The notes beneath the pieces are model-generated. The model saw only the letters and a program-made list of their open reading frames with translations, ran no database searches and was not told the DNA's origin. A stretch of DNA of 64,000 nt, taken from positions 434,001 to 498,000 of the forward strand of contig JAXLTD010000002.1 in assembly GCA_046330225.1 (NCBI GenBank), written 5' to 3'. Shown piece after piece: positions 35,602 through 44,424 of this stretch (positions are counted from its first letter, which is position 1; each line of letters begins with the position of its first letter). The stretch is from CANJIV01 sp046330225 (GTDB lineage: Bacteria; Actinomycetota; Thermoleophilia; Solirubrobacterales; Solirubrobacteraceae). Made by a program: the position numbers and the translations under genes.

Positions 35602-37846
35602 TGGCAGCGGCGGATGGGGGCGTGATGGTCTGGGGCACGTCGAGCTCGGTGTACCGGTTGCGCACGAATCGTGCCGTAGCGACCAGCCGCTCTGTCGTCA
35701 CGTGCCGGCTTGGCAGCTCCACGCGCAGCCGGGTCCAGGCCGGCGTGGCCGGGTCGGCGAGGGCCAGGTCGGCCACCTCGCGCCCGCCGCGGCGCCGGCG
35801 GCCGAGCAGCCGCACGGCCTGGGCGTAGGAGGTCCAGCGGAACCAGCTGCGGGTCGTGAAGGGGACGCCGCCCGGCACCGGCGACTCCCGCCAGCTGCCG
35901 CCCGGCAGCCGCAGCCACTGGCGGTCGCCGATGATCACCGTGCCGACGCCGCCGTCGGTCACGTAGGCGAGCTTGTCCGGCGCGGAGAGGCGGTAGTCCG
36001 TGCGCGCGAACTGCCCGGGGCCTGACGACACGACCTCGGCCTCCCGCAGCCCGCGCAGCCGGCGCATCGCCGACTGGGCCTCGATGAGGAGCTGCCGGGC
36101 CTGCGCGGACCCGCCTGGATCCCACTGGGCCGGGAGCGCGGTCGCGAAGGTGCGGCCGGCCTGGGCCACGGTCACCCGCAGGCGGTCGGCGGGCCCGGTG
36201 GCGAACCGCAGGCAGCCGGCGCCGCAGGGCGACAGCGGGCCCAGCGCGCCGGCGACGGCCACCGTGGCGCCGCCCGGCGGCCGGCCGCGGTAGTCGCGCA
36301 GCCGCAGCGTTCCTCGCAGGCCGGCCGGGGTTCGGCGGATCCACGCGGCCACGAGCACGGGCCCGGCGCTCTCCGCGACGCCGAGTTCGTCGGCGCGCAC
36401 GGGCGGCAGCGGGCAGGGATCGCAGGCCACGCCGGATCCGCGGCCCGCCGCGGCCCGCCGGGCCTGGCTCGGAGGCAGGGGGAACACCGCGAGCAGCGCG
36501 ACGGCCACGATCACGCCGAGCGCGAGGAGCGGCTCGGACCGCACGAGCCGCCAGTGGCGCCGCTCGAGCTCCGGGGCGGCCTCGGGCCCGGCCTCGAGCA
36601 GGGCCGGCCGCAGGCGGGCTGTGTGCGTGTAGGCCACGAGGGCCACCGCGGCGACGAGGAGGATCTTGATGGTCAGGACGATGCCGTAGCCGGTGTTCCA
36701 GAGCGCGTCGGCGGATCCGAGCTGGAGCACGGCGCTGATCGCCCCGGTCACCGCCACCGCGGCGAACGCGGGCAGCGCCACTCGTCCAAACCCGGGCAGG
36801 ACCTCGCGGGCGATCGCGGTCCGCGCCGTCGCCGAGCCGCGTCGCAGCGCCCCGCCCCAGACGAGCAGGAGCATGGCGGCGCCGCCCATCCACACCGCGA
36901 CGCCGGCCAGGTGCACCCAGTCGGCGACGATGGCCAGGCCCCGGTCCTGGGCCGAGTTCGCGTGGCCCGAGGCCACGACGCCGCCGAGCGCGCACACGAC
37001 CGAGGCCGCCGCCGCGGCGGGCGCGCGCCGGGCCAGCCACGCGGCCAGGAGGACGAAGCCCACGACCGCGAGCCGGGCCGCGCCGGTCAGGCTCGTGAAG
37101 AAGAAGGCGCGCAGCGCCTCGGGCGCGAGCGACTCGGCTGCCGTGGCGGCCTCCACCACGGCGGCGACCGCGGCGAGCGCGGCGGCCGCGACCCCGAGGT
37201 CGCCGGTGATGCTGCGGGCCCGCGAGCCGGCAGCCGCGAGGTCGAGCTCGCCATCGGGATCCGGGACGCCGCGCAGCCCGCGGGGCACGAGCCAGCCGGG
37301 GCGGATCGCGTTGAGCAGAAGCGCGCCGCTGAAGAGCAGGAGCGAGATGTACATGCCGATCCGGGCAATCGCGCGCAGCCAGCCGCCGCGGGCCAGCGGG
37401 CTCTCCTCGGTGATCGCGGCCCCGCCGACCGCGGGCGCCCGCACGCCGAACGAGAAGGACCCCTCGAGCGCGTGCCCGTCCTCGGTCGACACCGTCCGCC
37501 ACGTCACCCGGTAGGCGCCGCGGCCGAGCGCCCGGCGCGGTGTGAGCGTGAGGCGCGACCCGTCGATCGTCGTCGCCGCCGGAACCCGCCCGCCGCCGGC
37601 GCGGGCGAGGCGGCCCTCGGCGAGCCGGGCGTTGAGGCGCTCGGTGAACCGCAGGACGATGCGGCCCGGCGCCGCCTCCACCCGCTGCCCGGGTGCCGGC
37701 GAGGAGCCGAGGAACGCCGCGTGGCCGAGCGCGGCCGCCGGTGCGGCCAGCGCGACGGCGGCGGTCACGGCCGCCGCAGCACACAGCGGGCGCCGGCCCC
37801 GGAGCGCGGCGGGCGCCACGCGGCGTCGTCGGGCACGGCGGCGCAT
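35591..37846 (-). CDS. CopC-CopD copper-handling fusion with extra C-terminal exported domain
   Basis: A 751-residue protein. The signal ends before His42, so the mature protein would begin HAAFLGSSPAPG, the N-terminal His of a CopC copper-binding site; Asp123 and His125 (STEDGHALEGSFSFGV) complete it. Residues ~155-455 are the CopD membrane domain with about eight helices (SGHANSAQD and DWVHLAGVAVWMGG are conserved). Residues ~470-751 lie outside: a CDPC pair, a beta-rich segment and then YRLSAPDKLAYVTDGG plus WLRLPGGSWRESPVP, which resemble the LolA/LppX-like fold. It should import or buffer copper at the surface. It follows moaA by 18 bases. Confidence 0.85.
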   Translation of the reverse strand: MRRRARRRRVAPAALRGRRPLCAAAAVTAAVALAAPAAALGHAAFLGSSPAPGQRVEAAPGRIVLRFTERLNARLAEGRLARAGGGRVPAATTIDGSRLTLTPRRALGRGAYRVTWRTVSTEDGHALEGSFSFGVRAPAVGGAAITEESPLARGGWLRAIARIGMYISLLLFSGALLLNAIRPGWLVPRGLRGVPDPDGELDLAAAGSRARSITGDLGVAAAALAAVAAVVEAATAAESLAPEALRAFFFTSLTGAARLAVVGFVLLAAWLARRAPAAAAASVVCALGGVVASGHANSAQDRGLAIVADWVHLAGVAVWMGGAAMLLLVWGGALRRGSATARTAIAREVLPGFGRVALPAFAAVAVTGAISAVLQLGSADALWNTGYGIVLTIKILLVAAVALVAYTHTARLRPALLEAGPEAAPELERRHWRLVRSEPLLALGVIVAVALLAVFPLPPSQARRAAAGRGSGVACDPCPLPPVRADELGVAESAGPVLVAAWIRRTPAGLRGTLRLRDYRGRPPGGATVAVAGALGPLSPCGAGCLRFATGPADRLRVTVAQAGRTFATALPAQWDPGGSAQARQLLIEAQSAMRRLRGLREAEVVSSGPGQFARTDYRLSAPDKLAYVTDGGVGTVIIGDRQWLRLPGGSWRESPVPGGVPFTTRSWFRWTSYAQAVRLLGRRRRGGREVADLALADPATPAWTRLRVELPSRHVTTERLVATARFVRNRYTELDVPQTITPPSAAANGR

Positions 37847-37864
37847 CGCGGCCGGGGGGGCGGC

Positions 37865-38860
37865 TCAGCCGCCGATCTGCGACATCGTGCGCGCCGGCTG
37901 GACGAAGCCCGGCTCGTTCACGCGGTGCTTGAGCTCCTTGCGCCACACCGCCGCCCGCACGATCTCCTCCAGGTCCCCGTCGCTCGCGCCGGCGCGGAGC
38001 GGCCCGCGCAGGTCGGTCTCGCGCATCGAGAACAGGCAGGTGCGCAGCCGGCCGTCCGCGGTCAGCCGGATCCGGTTGCAGTCCGAGCAGAACGGCTCCG
38101 AGACCGGGTTGATGAACCCGATCGACCCCCGCCCGTCGGCGAACCGGTACACCTGGGCGGTGGCGCTCGGCTCGCGGGGCGCCGGCTCCAGCGGCCACAC
38201 TGCCTCGATCGCCGCCCGGATCTCGGTGCCGGTCAGCACCTTGGCCGGCGCCCAGTCCCGGTCCGCGTCGAGCGGCATGAACTCGATGAACCGCACCTCG
38301 TAGGGGTGCTCGCGGGCGAAGCGGGCAAACGGGATGACCTCGTCCTCGGTGAAGTCCCGGATCGCGACCGCGTTGATCTTGATCGGGTGGGCCTCGGGGT
38401 GGGCGCCAAGGGCGGCGAGGCCGCGGAGCACTTGCGGCAGCGCGTCGCGCCGGGTCATGTCGAAGAAGCGGTCCTGCTGGAGCGAGTCGATCGAGACGTT
38501 GAAGCGCGTGATCCCGGCGGCCACGAGCGCCGCCGCGTCGCGCTCGAGCAGGTAGCCGTTCGTCGTCACCGAGAGGTCCTCGAGCCCGTCGATGGCGGCG
38601 AGGCGGGCGGCCAGGGCGGGGAACTCCTTCCGAACGAGCGGCTCGCCGCCGGTCAGCCGCACATCGGTGACGCCGAGCGCGACGAACAGCGCGACGAGGC
38701 GCTCGATCTCCTCGAACGTGAGGATGCCGGCCCGTTCGAGCCACGGCAGGCCCTCGGCCGGCATGCAGTACTGGCAGCGGAAGTTGCAGCGGTCGGTGAC
38801 CGAGAGGCGCAGGTCGCCGATCCGCCGCCCGTGGCCGTCCATGAGCGGGTCGAGGGGCAT
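37865..38860 (-). CDS. moaA: GTP 3',8-cyclase, molybdopterin biosynthesis
   Basis: A 331-residue radical SAM enzyme making the first molybdopterin precursor from GTP. The N-terminal cluster motif is VTDRCNFRCQYCMP, TGGEPLVRKEF binds SAM, and the C-terminal second cluster is FCSDCNRIRLTADGRLRTC. It ends in a Gly-Gly tail (QIGG) needed for activity. No other mo-genes are adjacent, but a molybdenum hydroxylase operon begins 7 kb away and depends on this cofactor. The ATG at 38860 is chosen because a TACCCT box lies 6 bases upstream; an open frame extends further but lacks support. Confidence 0.96.
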   Translation of the reverse strand: MPLDPLMDGHGRRIGDLRLSVTDRCNFRCQYCMPAEGLPWLERAGILTFEEIERLVALFVALGVTDVRLTGGEPLVRKEFPALAARLAAIDGLEDLSVTTNGYLLERDAAALVAAGITRFNVSIDSLQQDRFFDMTRRDALPQVLRGLAALGAHPEAHPIKINAVAIRDFTEDEVIPFARFAREHPYEVRFIEFMPLDADRDWAPAKVLTGTEIRAAIEAVWPLEPAPREPSATAQVYRFADGRGSIGFINPVSEPFCSDCNRIRLTADGRLRTCLFSMRETDLRGPLRAGASDGDLEEIVRAAVWRKELKHRVNEPGFVQPARTMSQIGG

Positions 38861-38866
38861 GGGCGA

Positions 38867-38872
38867 AGGGTA
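38867..38872 (-). promoter_or_regulatory. Leaderless -10 box of moaA
   Basis: Minus-strand TACCCT lies 6 bases before the ATG at 38860, with no ribosome binding site. Confidence 0.45.
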
Positions 38873-38943
38873 GATGGTCGGCGGCGCGTCGCGGCCTGGC
38901 GTGCGATAGCGTCGTCGTGCCAACGCGTGTCCGAGGAGCCGCC

Positions 38944-40359
38944 ATGACCGCCGTCCGCCGTGCCGTCCACACGCTCGCCGTCGCCGGGGGACTGGCCGTG
39001 CTCGTCCCCGCTGCCGCCGCCGCCGCGCCCCCGTCGAACGACCTGCGCGCCGCGGCGACGCCGCTGACCCTGCCCGCCGGCGTGACGGGCACCACGCAGG
39101 ACTCGACCCTCGAGGCGCCGTTCGAGAGCCAGCCCAGCTGCGCCGGGATCTCTGGGTCGGTCTGGTACGCCTTCACTGCGTCGCGCGACGGCTCGGTGGT
39201 GGTGCGCCTGAACATGGACGGCGACCAGGACGCGACGGTCGAGGTCATCCGGCGCGTGCGCTCCCAGCTCACGCCCGTGGCCTGCGAGCGCACGAACGAC
39301 GCCGGCAACGCGGCGTTCACCGCTGGCGTCGTGAAGGACGCCACGTACCTCATCCGGGTCGGCCAGCGGTTCGGGTCGGCTGCCGGCGGGTTCCGCCTGG
39401 ACGCCAAGCTCGCGGATCCGCCGCCCGCCTTCCCCGGCCGCCCGCTCCCGCGGGCGGGCGCGCGCGGCTCGCTCGACCGGCTCGCGGATCCCCTCGACGC
39501 CTTCACCGTGCGCCTGCGCGCGGGCGTGAGCTACCTGATCACGGCCGGCACGACCGCCACCGGCTGCTCGACGGTGCAGCTGTTCGCTCCCGACGCCACC
39601 GACTTCACCGATCCCGTCGCGCGGGACTGCGACTGGGTGTTCTTCACGCCGTCGGTGTCGGGGCGCTTTCCGATCCTCATCGGGGCGAGCCGCTTGGGCG
39701 CCGACGTGCAGTCCTACCGGCTCCGGGCCCGCGCCGTGCGCCGCGACGACGTCTCGCCCGGCCTCCCGCTGCGCAACCTCCGGACCGTGCGCGGCATCGT
39801 GAACGCGCCGGCGGGCGATCCGCTCGACACCTATCGGTTCGACGTCGGAAACCGCAGCCAGCTCGATCTGTCGCTGAGCGCGGGCAAGGACCAGGAGGTG
39901 CGGGCGATCGTCGTCACCGCCGCCGGCCGCCCGGTCGGCCAGTTCACCACCGCCGATCGCCAGCCGATCGTGGTCGGGCGCGGCCGCTACTACGCCCTCG
40001 TCGTCTCGGACGGGCGCGCCGCCTACTCAATGCAGCGGGTCGTCCGAACGATCACGCGCACGCGGATCTCCACACGGGCGCGGGTGCCGCTCGGCGCCGT
40101 CGCCAGCATCGGGGTGCGGATCTTCCCGCGCGTCCCCGGGCCGGTCACGGTGACCATCGAGCGGTTCGAGCCGGCGTTCGGCTGGCAGTTCGACCGGGCC
40201 GTCCGGGTGCGTGCCGTCAACGGTCGCGCGGTCGTGCGGTTCCGCCCCGGCCGCAGCGGGCTGTGGCGGGCCGGCGCGGAGTTCACGGGGACCCGCACCG
40301 CGGCCCCGAGCTTCATCGACCCGCGGGAGTTCACGGTCACCGAGCCGCTGCGCCCGTAG
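38944..40359 (+). CDS. Exported protein with tandem PPC-like beta domains
   Basis: A 471-residue secreted protein. A signal peptide (VHTLAVAGGLAVLVPAAAAAA) is followed by two or three jelly-roll-like domains similar to bacterial pre-peptidase C-terminal (PPC) domains: CAGISGSVWYAFTASRDGSVVVRL, then LADPLDAFTVRLRAGVSYLITAG, then AGDPLDTYRFDVGNRSQLDLSL. The last ~100 residues (RISTRARVPLGAV onward) look like a bacterial Ig-like module. No catalytic domain is visible; adhesion or ligand binding outside the cell is inferred. GAGGAG precedes the ATG, and a GATAGCGT sequence (~-10) lies ~40 bases upstream. Confidence 0.7.
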   Translation: MTAVRRAVHTLAVAGGLAVLVPAAAAAAPPSNDLRAAATPLTLPAGVTGTTQDSTLEAPFESQPSCAGISGSVWYAFTASRDGSVVVRLNMDGDQDATVEVIRRVRSQLTPVACERTNDAGNAAFTAGVVKDATYLIRVGQRFGSAAGGFRLDAKLADPPPAFPGRPLPRAGARGSLDRLADPLDAFTVRLRAGVSYLITAGTTATGCSTVQLFAPDATDFTDPVARDCDWVFFTPSVSGRFPILIGASRLGADVQSYRLRARAVRRDDVSPGLPLRNLRTVRGIVNAPAGDPLDTYRFDVGNRSQLDLSLSAGKDQEVRAIVVTAAGRPVGQFTTADRQPIVVGRGRYYALVVSDGRAAYSMQRVVRTITRTRISTRARVPLGAVASIGVRIFPRVPGPVTVTIERFEPAFGWQFDRAVRVRAVNGRAVVRFRPGRSGLWRAGAEFTGTRTAAPSFIDPREFTVTEPLRP

Positions 40360-40557
40360 GCGCGGCGCTCGGTTGGCTGGGCTGCGGCCGGTCAGGGGAG
40401 CGGCCTGGCGGCTCTCAGGCGGCGAATCGGTGCGCCTCAGCCCCCGGATCGGTGGTTCCGGCGCGCGAGAATGGCCGAACGGCCCCCGGCCGGCGCTCAT
40501 GCGTGCGACGCCCGCGGCGCCGCTCGGGCGCGGCTCCGGCGCGGGGCCGAGCGAACC

Positions 40558-40589
40558 CGGGCCGGCCCCGCGCGCGGGCCGGCCCCGCG
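40558..40589. repeat. Short direct repeat and hairpin near the LLM gene 3' end
   Basis: CGGGCCGGCCCCGCG occurs twice in tandem (40558-40572 and 40575-40589). Because GGGCCGGCCC is self-complementary, the two copies can also pair as a 10-base stem with a 7-base loop (40559-40585), a plausible terminator for the minus-strand LLM gene whose stop is at 40594. The rest of the 234-base gap (40360-40593) shows nothing recognisable. Confidence 0.45.
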
Positions 40590-40593
40590 GGCC

Positions 40594-41571
40594 CTACCGG
40601 TCGGCCGGCGCGGCCGCGCGCAGCGTGCCTTCGAAGTCGGTGCGCGGAATCGGGCCCACGCAGGGCGAGGTCGCGCCGGCGTCGAGGTAGCGCTGGACGC
40701 CCGCCCGGACGCCGGCCTCGTCGCCCACCGCGGTCAGGATGCTGAGGAACTCGTCCGACACGGCGGCGGCCATCGCGCTGCCGTCCCCGGTCCCGGCAGC
40801 CGCGTCGAACGCCTCGAGGTCGGCGCCGAAGCCCGAGCGCTCGAGCATGGCGCGGTAGAACGGAAGCCCGAAGTACGGAACGAGGTCGGGCCGCTGCGCG
40901 GCGAAGGCCTGCTCGGGATCTGCGACCAGCGCCGACGGCACCGCGGCGACGATGTCGAACCCCTCGAGCGGCTTGCCGGCCAGCGTGCGGCCCGCCGTCA
41001 CCTCGGGCACGACCACGTCGCGGATGTAGTTCGGGTTGCACAGCCAGAGGATCACGCCGTCGGCGATCTCGCCCGCCAGGCGCAGCATGCGGGGGGAAAG
41101 CGCAGCGATGTAGATCGGCAGCGCAGGCCGCGGCTCGACGCCGACGAGGTGGAACCCGGTGTCCCACTTCTCGCCTGCCGGCGGATCCTCGCCGCGCAGG
41201 ATCGCCCGGACGATCGACGCGTACTCGCACATCTCACTCGCCGGCTTGTCGATCGTCTGGCCGTGCCAGCCCTCGACCACCGGCCGGTGCGAGACGCCGA
41301 GCCCGAGGGTGAGCCGGCCCCCGCTGAACTCATCGATCGTCGCCGCGGTCTGGGCCATCGTGGCCGGCGTGCGGGTATAGATCGGGACGACGCCGGTGCC
41401 GAGCCGGATCCGCTCCGTGGCGGCGGCGTAGATCGTCAGGACGGTGAGCGACTCGCGCCCGGCGATGTGGGTCACGTAGACGGACTCGTACCCAAGCGAC
41501 TCAGCCAGGCGCACGCGAGCGACCGCCGACTCGATCGACCGTCCCGTGGACACGAAGGCACCGACCGCCAT
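40594..41571 (-). CDS. LLM-class F420-dependent oxidoreductase
   Basis: A 325-residue luciferase-like monooxygenase-fold enzyme. LAESLGYESVYVTHIAGRES, RIRLGTGVVPIYTRTPATMAQTAATIDEFSGGRLTLGLGVSH split over the family blocks (TGVVPIYTRTP; FSGGRLTLGLG), and PIYIAALSPRMLRLAGEIADG are characteristic. Actinobacterial members mostly use coenzyme F420 as hydride carrier for alcohol or ester-like substrates; FMN use cannot be excluded. The ATG at 41571 (MAVGAF) is chosen because TATGCT lies 7 bases upstream; the ATG 12 bases earlier lies inside that box. Confidence 0.88.
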   Translation of the reverse strand: MAVGAFVSTGRSIESAVARVRLAESLGYESVYVTHIAGRESLTVLTIYAAATERIRLGTGVVPIYTRTPATMAQTAATIDEFSGGRLTLGLGVSHRPVVEGWHGQTIDKPASEMCEYASIVRAILRGEDPPAGEKWDTGFHLVGVEPRPALPIYIAALSPRMLRLAGEIADGVILWLCNPNYIRDVVVPEVTAGRTLAGKPLEGFDIVAAVPSALVADPEQAFAAQRPDLVPYFGLPFYRAMLERSGFGADLEAFDAAAGTGDGSAMAAAVSDEFLSILTAVGDEAGVRAGVQRYLDAGATSPCVGPIPRTDFEGTLRAAAPADR

Positions 41572-41578
41572 CGGGCGG

Positions 41579-41584
41579 AGCATA
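41579..41584 (-). promoter_or_regulatory. Leaderless -10 box of the LLM gene
   Basis: Minus-strand TATGCT lies 7 bases before the ATG at 41571. It contains the ATG of a longer candidate start, which is thereby ruled less likely. Confidence 0.5.
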
Positions 41585-41618
41585 GTCGCGCGGCGCGGTA
41601 GGGTCGCGCAGGGACGGC

Positions 41619-42002
41619 ATGCGCCACGAGCGGCACTACACCCTGGAGGAGGCGCGCGCCCTGCGCGCGCGCGTCGCCGAGCTCATCGAGACCATCCGCG
41701 CCGCGCGGGAGGGGCTGACCGACGAGCAGGCTCGCACCGCGCTGGCCGCCGCGAGCCAGACGAACGGCGGCGGCGCCCCGGGCAAGGTGGTTGGCGAGTC
41801 GTTCGTTGCGCTGCGGGCCTGCGTGCTGGAGCTCCAGGAGCGCGAGATCGTCCTGCGCGATCTCGACCGCGGGCTCGTGGACTTCCCGACGATTCGACCG
41901 GACGGGACCGAGGCCTACCTGTGCTGGCTGGCGGGCGAGGAGGAGGACATCACCGCCTGGCACGGGCTGGACGACGGGATCGACGGCCGGCAGGCGCTGT
42001 GA
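41619..42002 (+). CDS. DUF2203 family protein
   Basis: A 127-residue protein of the widespread DUF2203 family of unknown function. It starts RHYTLEEARALRARVAELIE, an amphipathic helix; the conserved C-terminal part is LRDLDRGLVDFPTIRPDG followed by AYLCWLAGEEEDITAWHGL. The conserved Asp, Cys, Trp and His suggest a metal or redox site, but no function is established. Its stop overlaps the GTG start of the flavoprotein gene (GTGA), so the two are translationally coupled. Confidence 0.85.
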   Translation: MRHERHYTLEEARALRARVAELIETIRAAREGLTDEQARTALAAASQTNGGGAPGKVVGESFVALRACVLELQEREIVLRDLDRGLVDFPTIRPDGTEAYLCWLAGEEEDITAWHGLDDGIDGRQAL

Positions 42003-43393
42003 CGGCCGACCCCGCAGCCGGCCTGCGGGCCCTGCTCGGCCCCGAGGCGGTCCCCGAGCGCGTGCCGGGCGAGTGGCAGCACGACGCCACCGAGAGCGCC
42101 GGGCCGGCCGGACGGGCCCAGGCGGCGGTCGCCCCGGCCACCCCCGAGGAAGCGGCCGCGGCCGTCGCGTGGTGCTACGAGCGCGGCATTCCGATCGTCC
42201 CGCGGGGCGGCGGCACCGGACTCGCCGGCGGGGCCGTGCCCGCGGAGGGCGGAGTCGTCATCGGGACCGAGCGCCTGAACCGGATCCGCGCGCTCGACGG
42301 GCCCCAGTGGCGCATGGAGGCCGAAGCCGGCGTCACGACCGCGACGGTCAAGCGGCGCGCGCGGGAGGAGGGCCTGTTCTTCCCGCCCGATCCGGGTGCG
42401 GCGGAGTCGTCGCATCTCGGCGGCAACCTCGCCGCGAACGCGGGCGGCCCGCACGCGTTCAAGTACGGCGTGACGCGCACGTGGGTCACGGGGATCGAGG
42501 CCGTCGTGCCGCCGGGCGACCTCGTGACGATCGGCGGCCCGGTCCGCAAGGACGTCGCCGGCTATGACCTCGTGTCGCTCCTCGTCGGCTCCGAGGGCAC
42601 GCTCGGGCTCATCACGGCGGCGTGGCTGAAGCTCACGCCGGCGCCGGAGGCGGCCTTCCCCGTCGCGGCCGTCCACGCCGACGCGGCCGCGGGGTGCGCG
42701 GCGATCGACTCCGTCCTCGGCGCCGGCATCCAGGCCGCCGCGCTTGAGTACCTCGACGCCGGCACGCTGGCCGCTGCCGGAGGCTCCTTCCCGGCCGGCC
42801 CGCTTCCGGACGGCGCGTTCCTCGTGCTGGCCGATGCGGACGGCACGGCCGCCGAGGCCGCCGCGGTGCGCAGCGACCTCCTGGAGGTGCTCGGCGCCGG
42901 GGCTCTCATGGTGCACGCGCCAGAAGAGCGGCGCGACATCGAGGCGGTCTGGCGCTGGCGCGACGGCGTCTCGCTCGCGGTCCGCGCGCGCCGCGGGGCG
43001 AAGGTGTCCGACGACGTCGTCGTCCCGGTCGAGCACCTCGCCGAGGCCATCGCGGCCACGCTGGAGATCGGCGCGCGCCACGGGCTGGAGTCCTGCTCCT
43101 GGGGCCACGCGGGAGACGGCAATCTCCACGCGACGTTCATGATCGCGGCCGGCGACGCCGAGGCGCGGCAGCGGGCGCTCGCCGCCGCGGAGGATCTCTT
43201 CGCGTTCGTGGTGGAGCGGCACGGCACGATCAGCGGCGAGCACGGACTCGGGCGCGTGAAGGGCAGCGCGCTCGCCCGCCAGTGGAGCCCGCGCGCGCTG
43301 GCCCTGCAGGACGCCGTGCGCGCCGCCTTCGATCCGAAGGGCCTCATGAATCCGGGGGCCAAGCGCACGCAGCCGGCAGCGCCGCCCCGATAA
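41999..43393 (+). CDS. GlcD-like FAD-linked oxidase
   Basis: A 464-residue flavoprotein of the vanillyl-alcohol-oxidase/D-lactate dehydrogenase family. PRGGGTGLAGGAVP and GAAESSHLGGNLAANAGG bind FAD pyrophosphate; TIGGPVRKDVAGYDLVSLLVGSEG splits across the core blocks (KDVAGYDL; GSEGTLG), and SCSWGHAGDGNLHATF plus GTISGEHGLG hold catalytic His residues. Such enzymes oxidise 2-hydroxy acids (glycolate, D-lactate, D-2-hydroxyglutarate) and feed electrons to quinone or ETF. Iron-sulfur GlcE/GlcF partners are absent here. It overlaps DUF2203 upstream and precedes the R2-like oxidase gene by 59 bases. Confidence 0.9.
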   Translation: MTADPAAGLRALLGPEAVPERVPGEWQHDATESAGPAGRAQAAVAPATPEEAAAAVAWCYERGIPIVPRGGGTGLAGGAVPAEGGVVIGTERLNRIRALDGPQWRMEAEAGVTTATVKRRAREEGLFFPPDPGAAESSHLGGNLAANAGGPHAFKYGVTRTWVTGIEAVVPPGDLVTIGGPVRKDVAGYDLVSLLVGSEGTLGLITAAWLKLTPAPEAAFPVAAVHADAAAGCAAIDSVLGAGIQAAALEYLDAGTLAAAGGSFPAGPLPDGAFLVLADADGTAAEAAAVRSDLLEVLGAGALMVHAPEERRDIEAVWRWRDGVSLAVRARRGAKVSDDVVVPVEHLAEAIAATLEIGARHGLESCSWGHAGDGNLHATFMIAAGDAEARQRALAAAEDLFAFVVERHGTISGEHGLGRVKGSALARQWSPRALALQDAVRAAFDPKGLMNPGAKRTQPAAPPR

Positions 43394-43398
43394 ACATC

Positions 43399-43413
43399 TA
43401 ACTTCCTATGTTA
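43399..43413 (+). promoter_or_regulatory. AT-rich inverted repeat before the R2-like oxidase gene
   Basis: TAAC and GTTA flank 7 bases within a conspicuous AT-rich patch (43391-43416) in otherwise very GC-rich DNA. TATGTT (43407-43412) or TATGGT (43412-43417) could be the -10. It lies 40 bases before the GTG start, so a leader with the AGGGAGGG ribosome binding site is expected. A weak hairpin (GGTGGC/GCCACC) follows. Confidence 0.4.
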
Positions 43414-43452
43414 TGGTGGCGCCGGTCAGGCCACCGATCCAGGGAGGGCGCT

Positions 43453-44424
43453 GTGAGCGCTGCGCAGGGCACGTTCGATCCGGCTGTCGCCGAGCGGTTC
43501 CACTTCACGCGCGAGATGCTCGCCGGCCCGATCTACCGGAAGTACGAGAAGGCCCTGCGCGGGGTGTGGAACGCGAAGGACATCGACCTGGCCCAGGACG
43601 CCGAGGACTGGCAGCGCCTCACCCCCGAGCAGCAGCGCGGGCTGCTCGGCGTGACCGTCCGGTTCCTCGCCGGCGAGCAGGCGGTCACCAATGAGCTCCT
43701 GCCGATGCTCCAGGCCGCCCACGCGCTCGGGCGCTACGACTGGATCATGTACCTCTCGACGTTCCTCGTGGAGGAGGCCAAGCACTCCGAGTTCTTCATG
43801 CTCTGGCACGACGCGGTGCTCGGCGCGGTCGATCCGGCAGAGGTCGCGCCCCACTTCGTGACGCGCGACGCGACCGTCGATCCCAGCGGCCGCTTCGAGG
43901 TCCGCGACATCCTCCACGAGGGCCTGCCCGAGCTCGGGCGCGCGCTCTCGGACGCGGCGCGCGAGGGCACGGTGCCCGAGATCGAGCGGGCGTTCGTCGC
44001 GTTCTCGGCCGCCTACAACGCCTTCGTCGAGGGCGTGCTGACGATGCCGTCCTACGAGATCGTCATCGACACGTGCGACCGCTGGAACGCGTTCCCGGGC
44101 CTGAAGGAGGGCTTCCGGAAGATCCTCGCCGACGAGGGCCGCCACATCACGTTCGGCACCGCCGCGTGCCGGATGCTCATCGAGAAGGACCCGTCCTACG
44201 CCGACGCGGTCCACGGCCTGTTCGACCGCTACCGCGGCAACGTCGTGGGCCTCGTCGAGTACCAGAAGGCCGTGCCGGACCTCGACATCCAGAAGTACCA
44301 GGTCATGAAGGTCCGCCACTACCGCAACCGCTGCCGCGAGATGGGCATCGAGCCCGACGAGGAGCTCATCGAGCAGATCCTCGACCCGGAGATCGACTTC
44401 GTCGTCGGCGTGGAGGCCGGCTGA
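43453..44424 (+). CDS. R2-like ligand-binding oxidase (R2lox)
   Basis: A 323-residue ferritin-fold dimetal protein related to ribonucleotide reductase R2. Metal ligands are visible as Glu75 (AGEQAVT), Glu108 and His111 (EEAKHSEFF), Glu193 (YNAFVEG), Glu228 and His231 (DEGRHITFG). Val78 and Tyr188 match the pair that forms the Val-Tyr ether crosslink in characterised R2lox proteins with Mn/Fe cofactors. R2lox binds a fatty-acid-like ligand; its physiological reaction is unknown. GTG at 43453 follows an AGGGAGGG ribosome binding site and is preferred to the ATG at 43408. The next gene starts on its last base, so they are translationally coupled. Confidence 0.88.
   Translation: MSAAQGTFDPAVAERFHFTREMLAGPIYRKYEKALRGVWNAKDIDLAQDAEDWQRLTPEQQRGLLGVTVRFLAGEQAVTNELLPMLQAAHALGRYDWIMYLSTFLVEEAKHSEFFMLWHDAVLGAVDPAEVAPHFVTRDATVDPSGRFEVRDILHEGLPELGRALSDAAREGTVPEIERAFVAFSAAYNAFVEGVLTMPSYEIVIDTCDRWNAFPGLKEGFRKILADEGRHITFGTAACRMLIEKDPSYADAVHGLFDRYRGNVVGLVEYQKAVPDLDIQKYQVMKVRHYRNRCREMGIEPDEELIEQILDPEIDFVVGVEAG

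Noticed and set aside
35454..39506. A minus-strand open frame of 1350 codons through copCD and moaA
   Set aside because: It runs in the wrong frame of real genes with full catalytic motifs; composition (Arg/Ala/Gly) marks it as a frame shadow.
43408..43452. ATG at 43408 as start of the R2-like oxidase
   Set aside because: It lies inside the AT-rich promoter patch and lacks a ribosome binding site; the GTG at 43453 has AGGGAGGG upstream and matches the family start.
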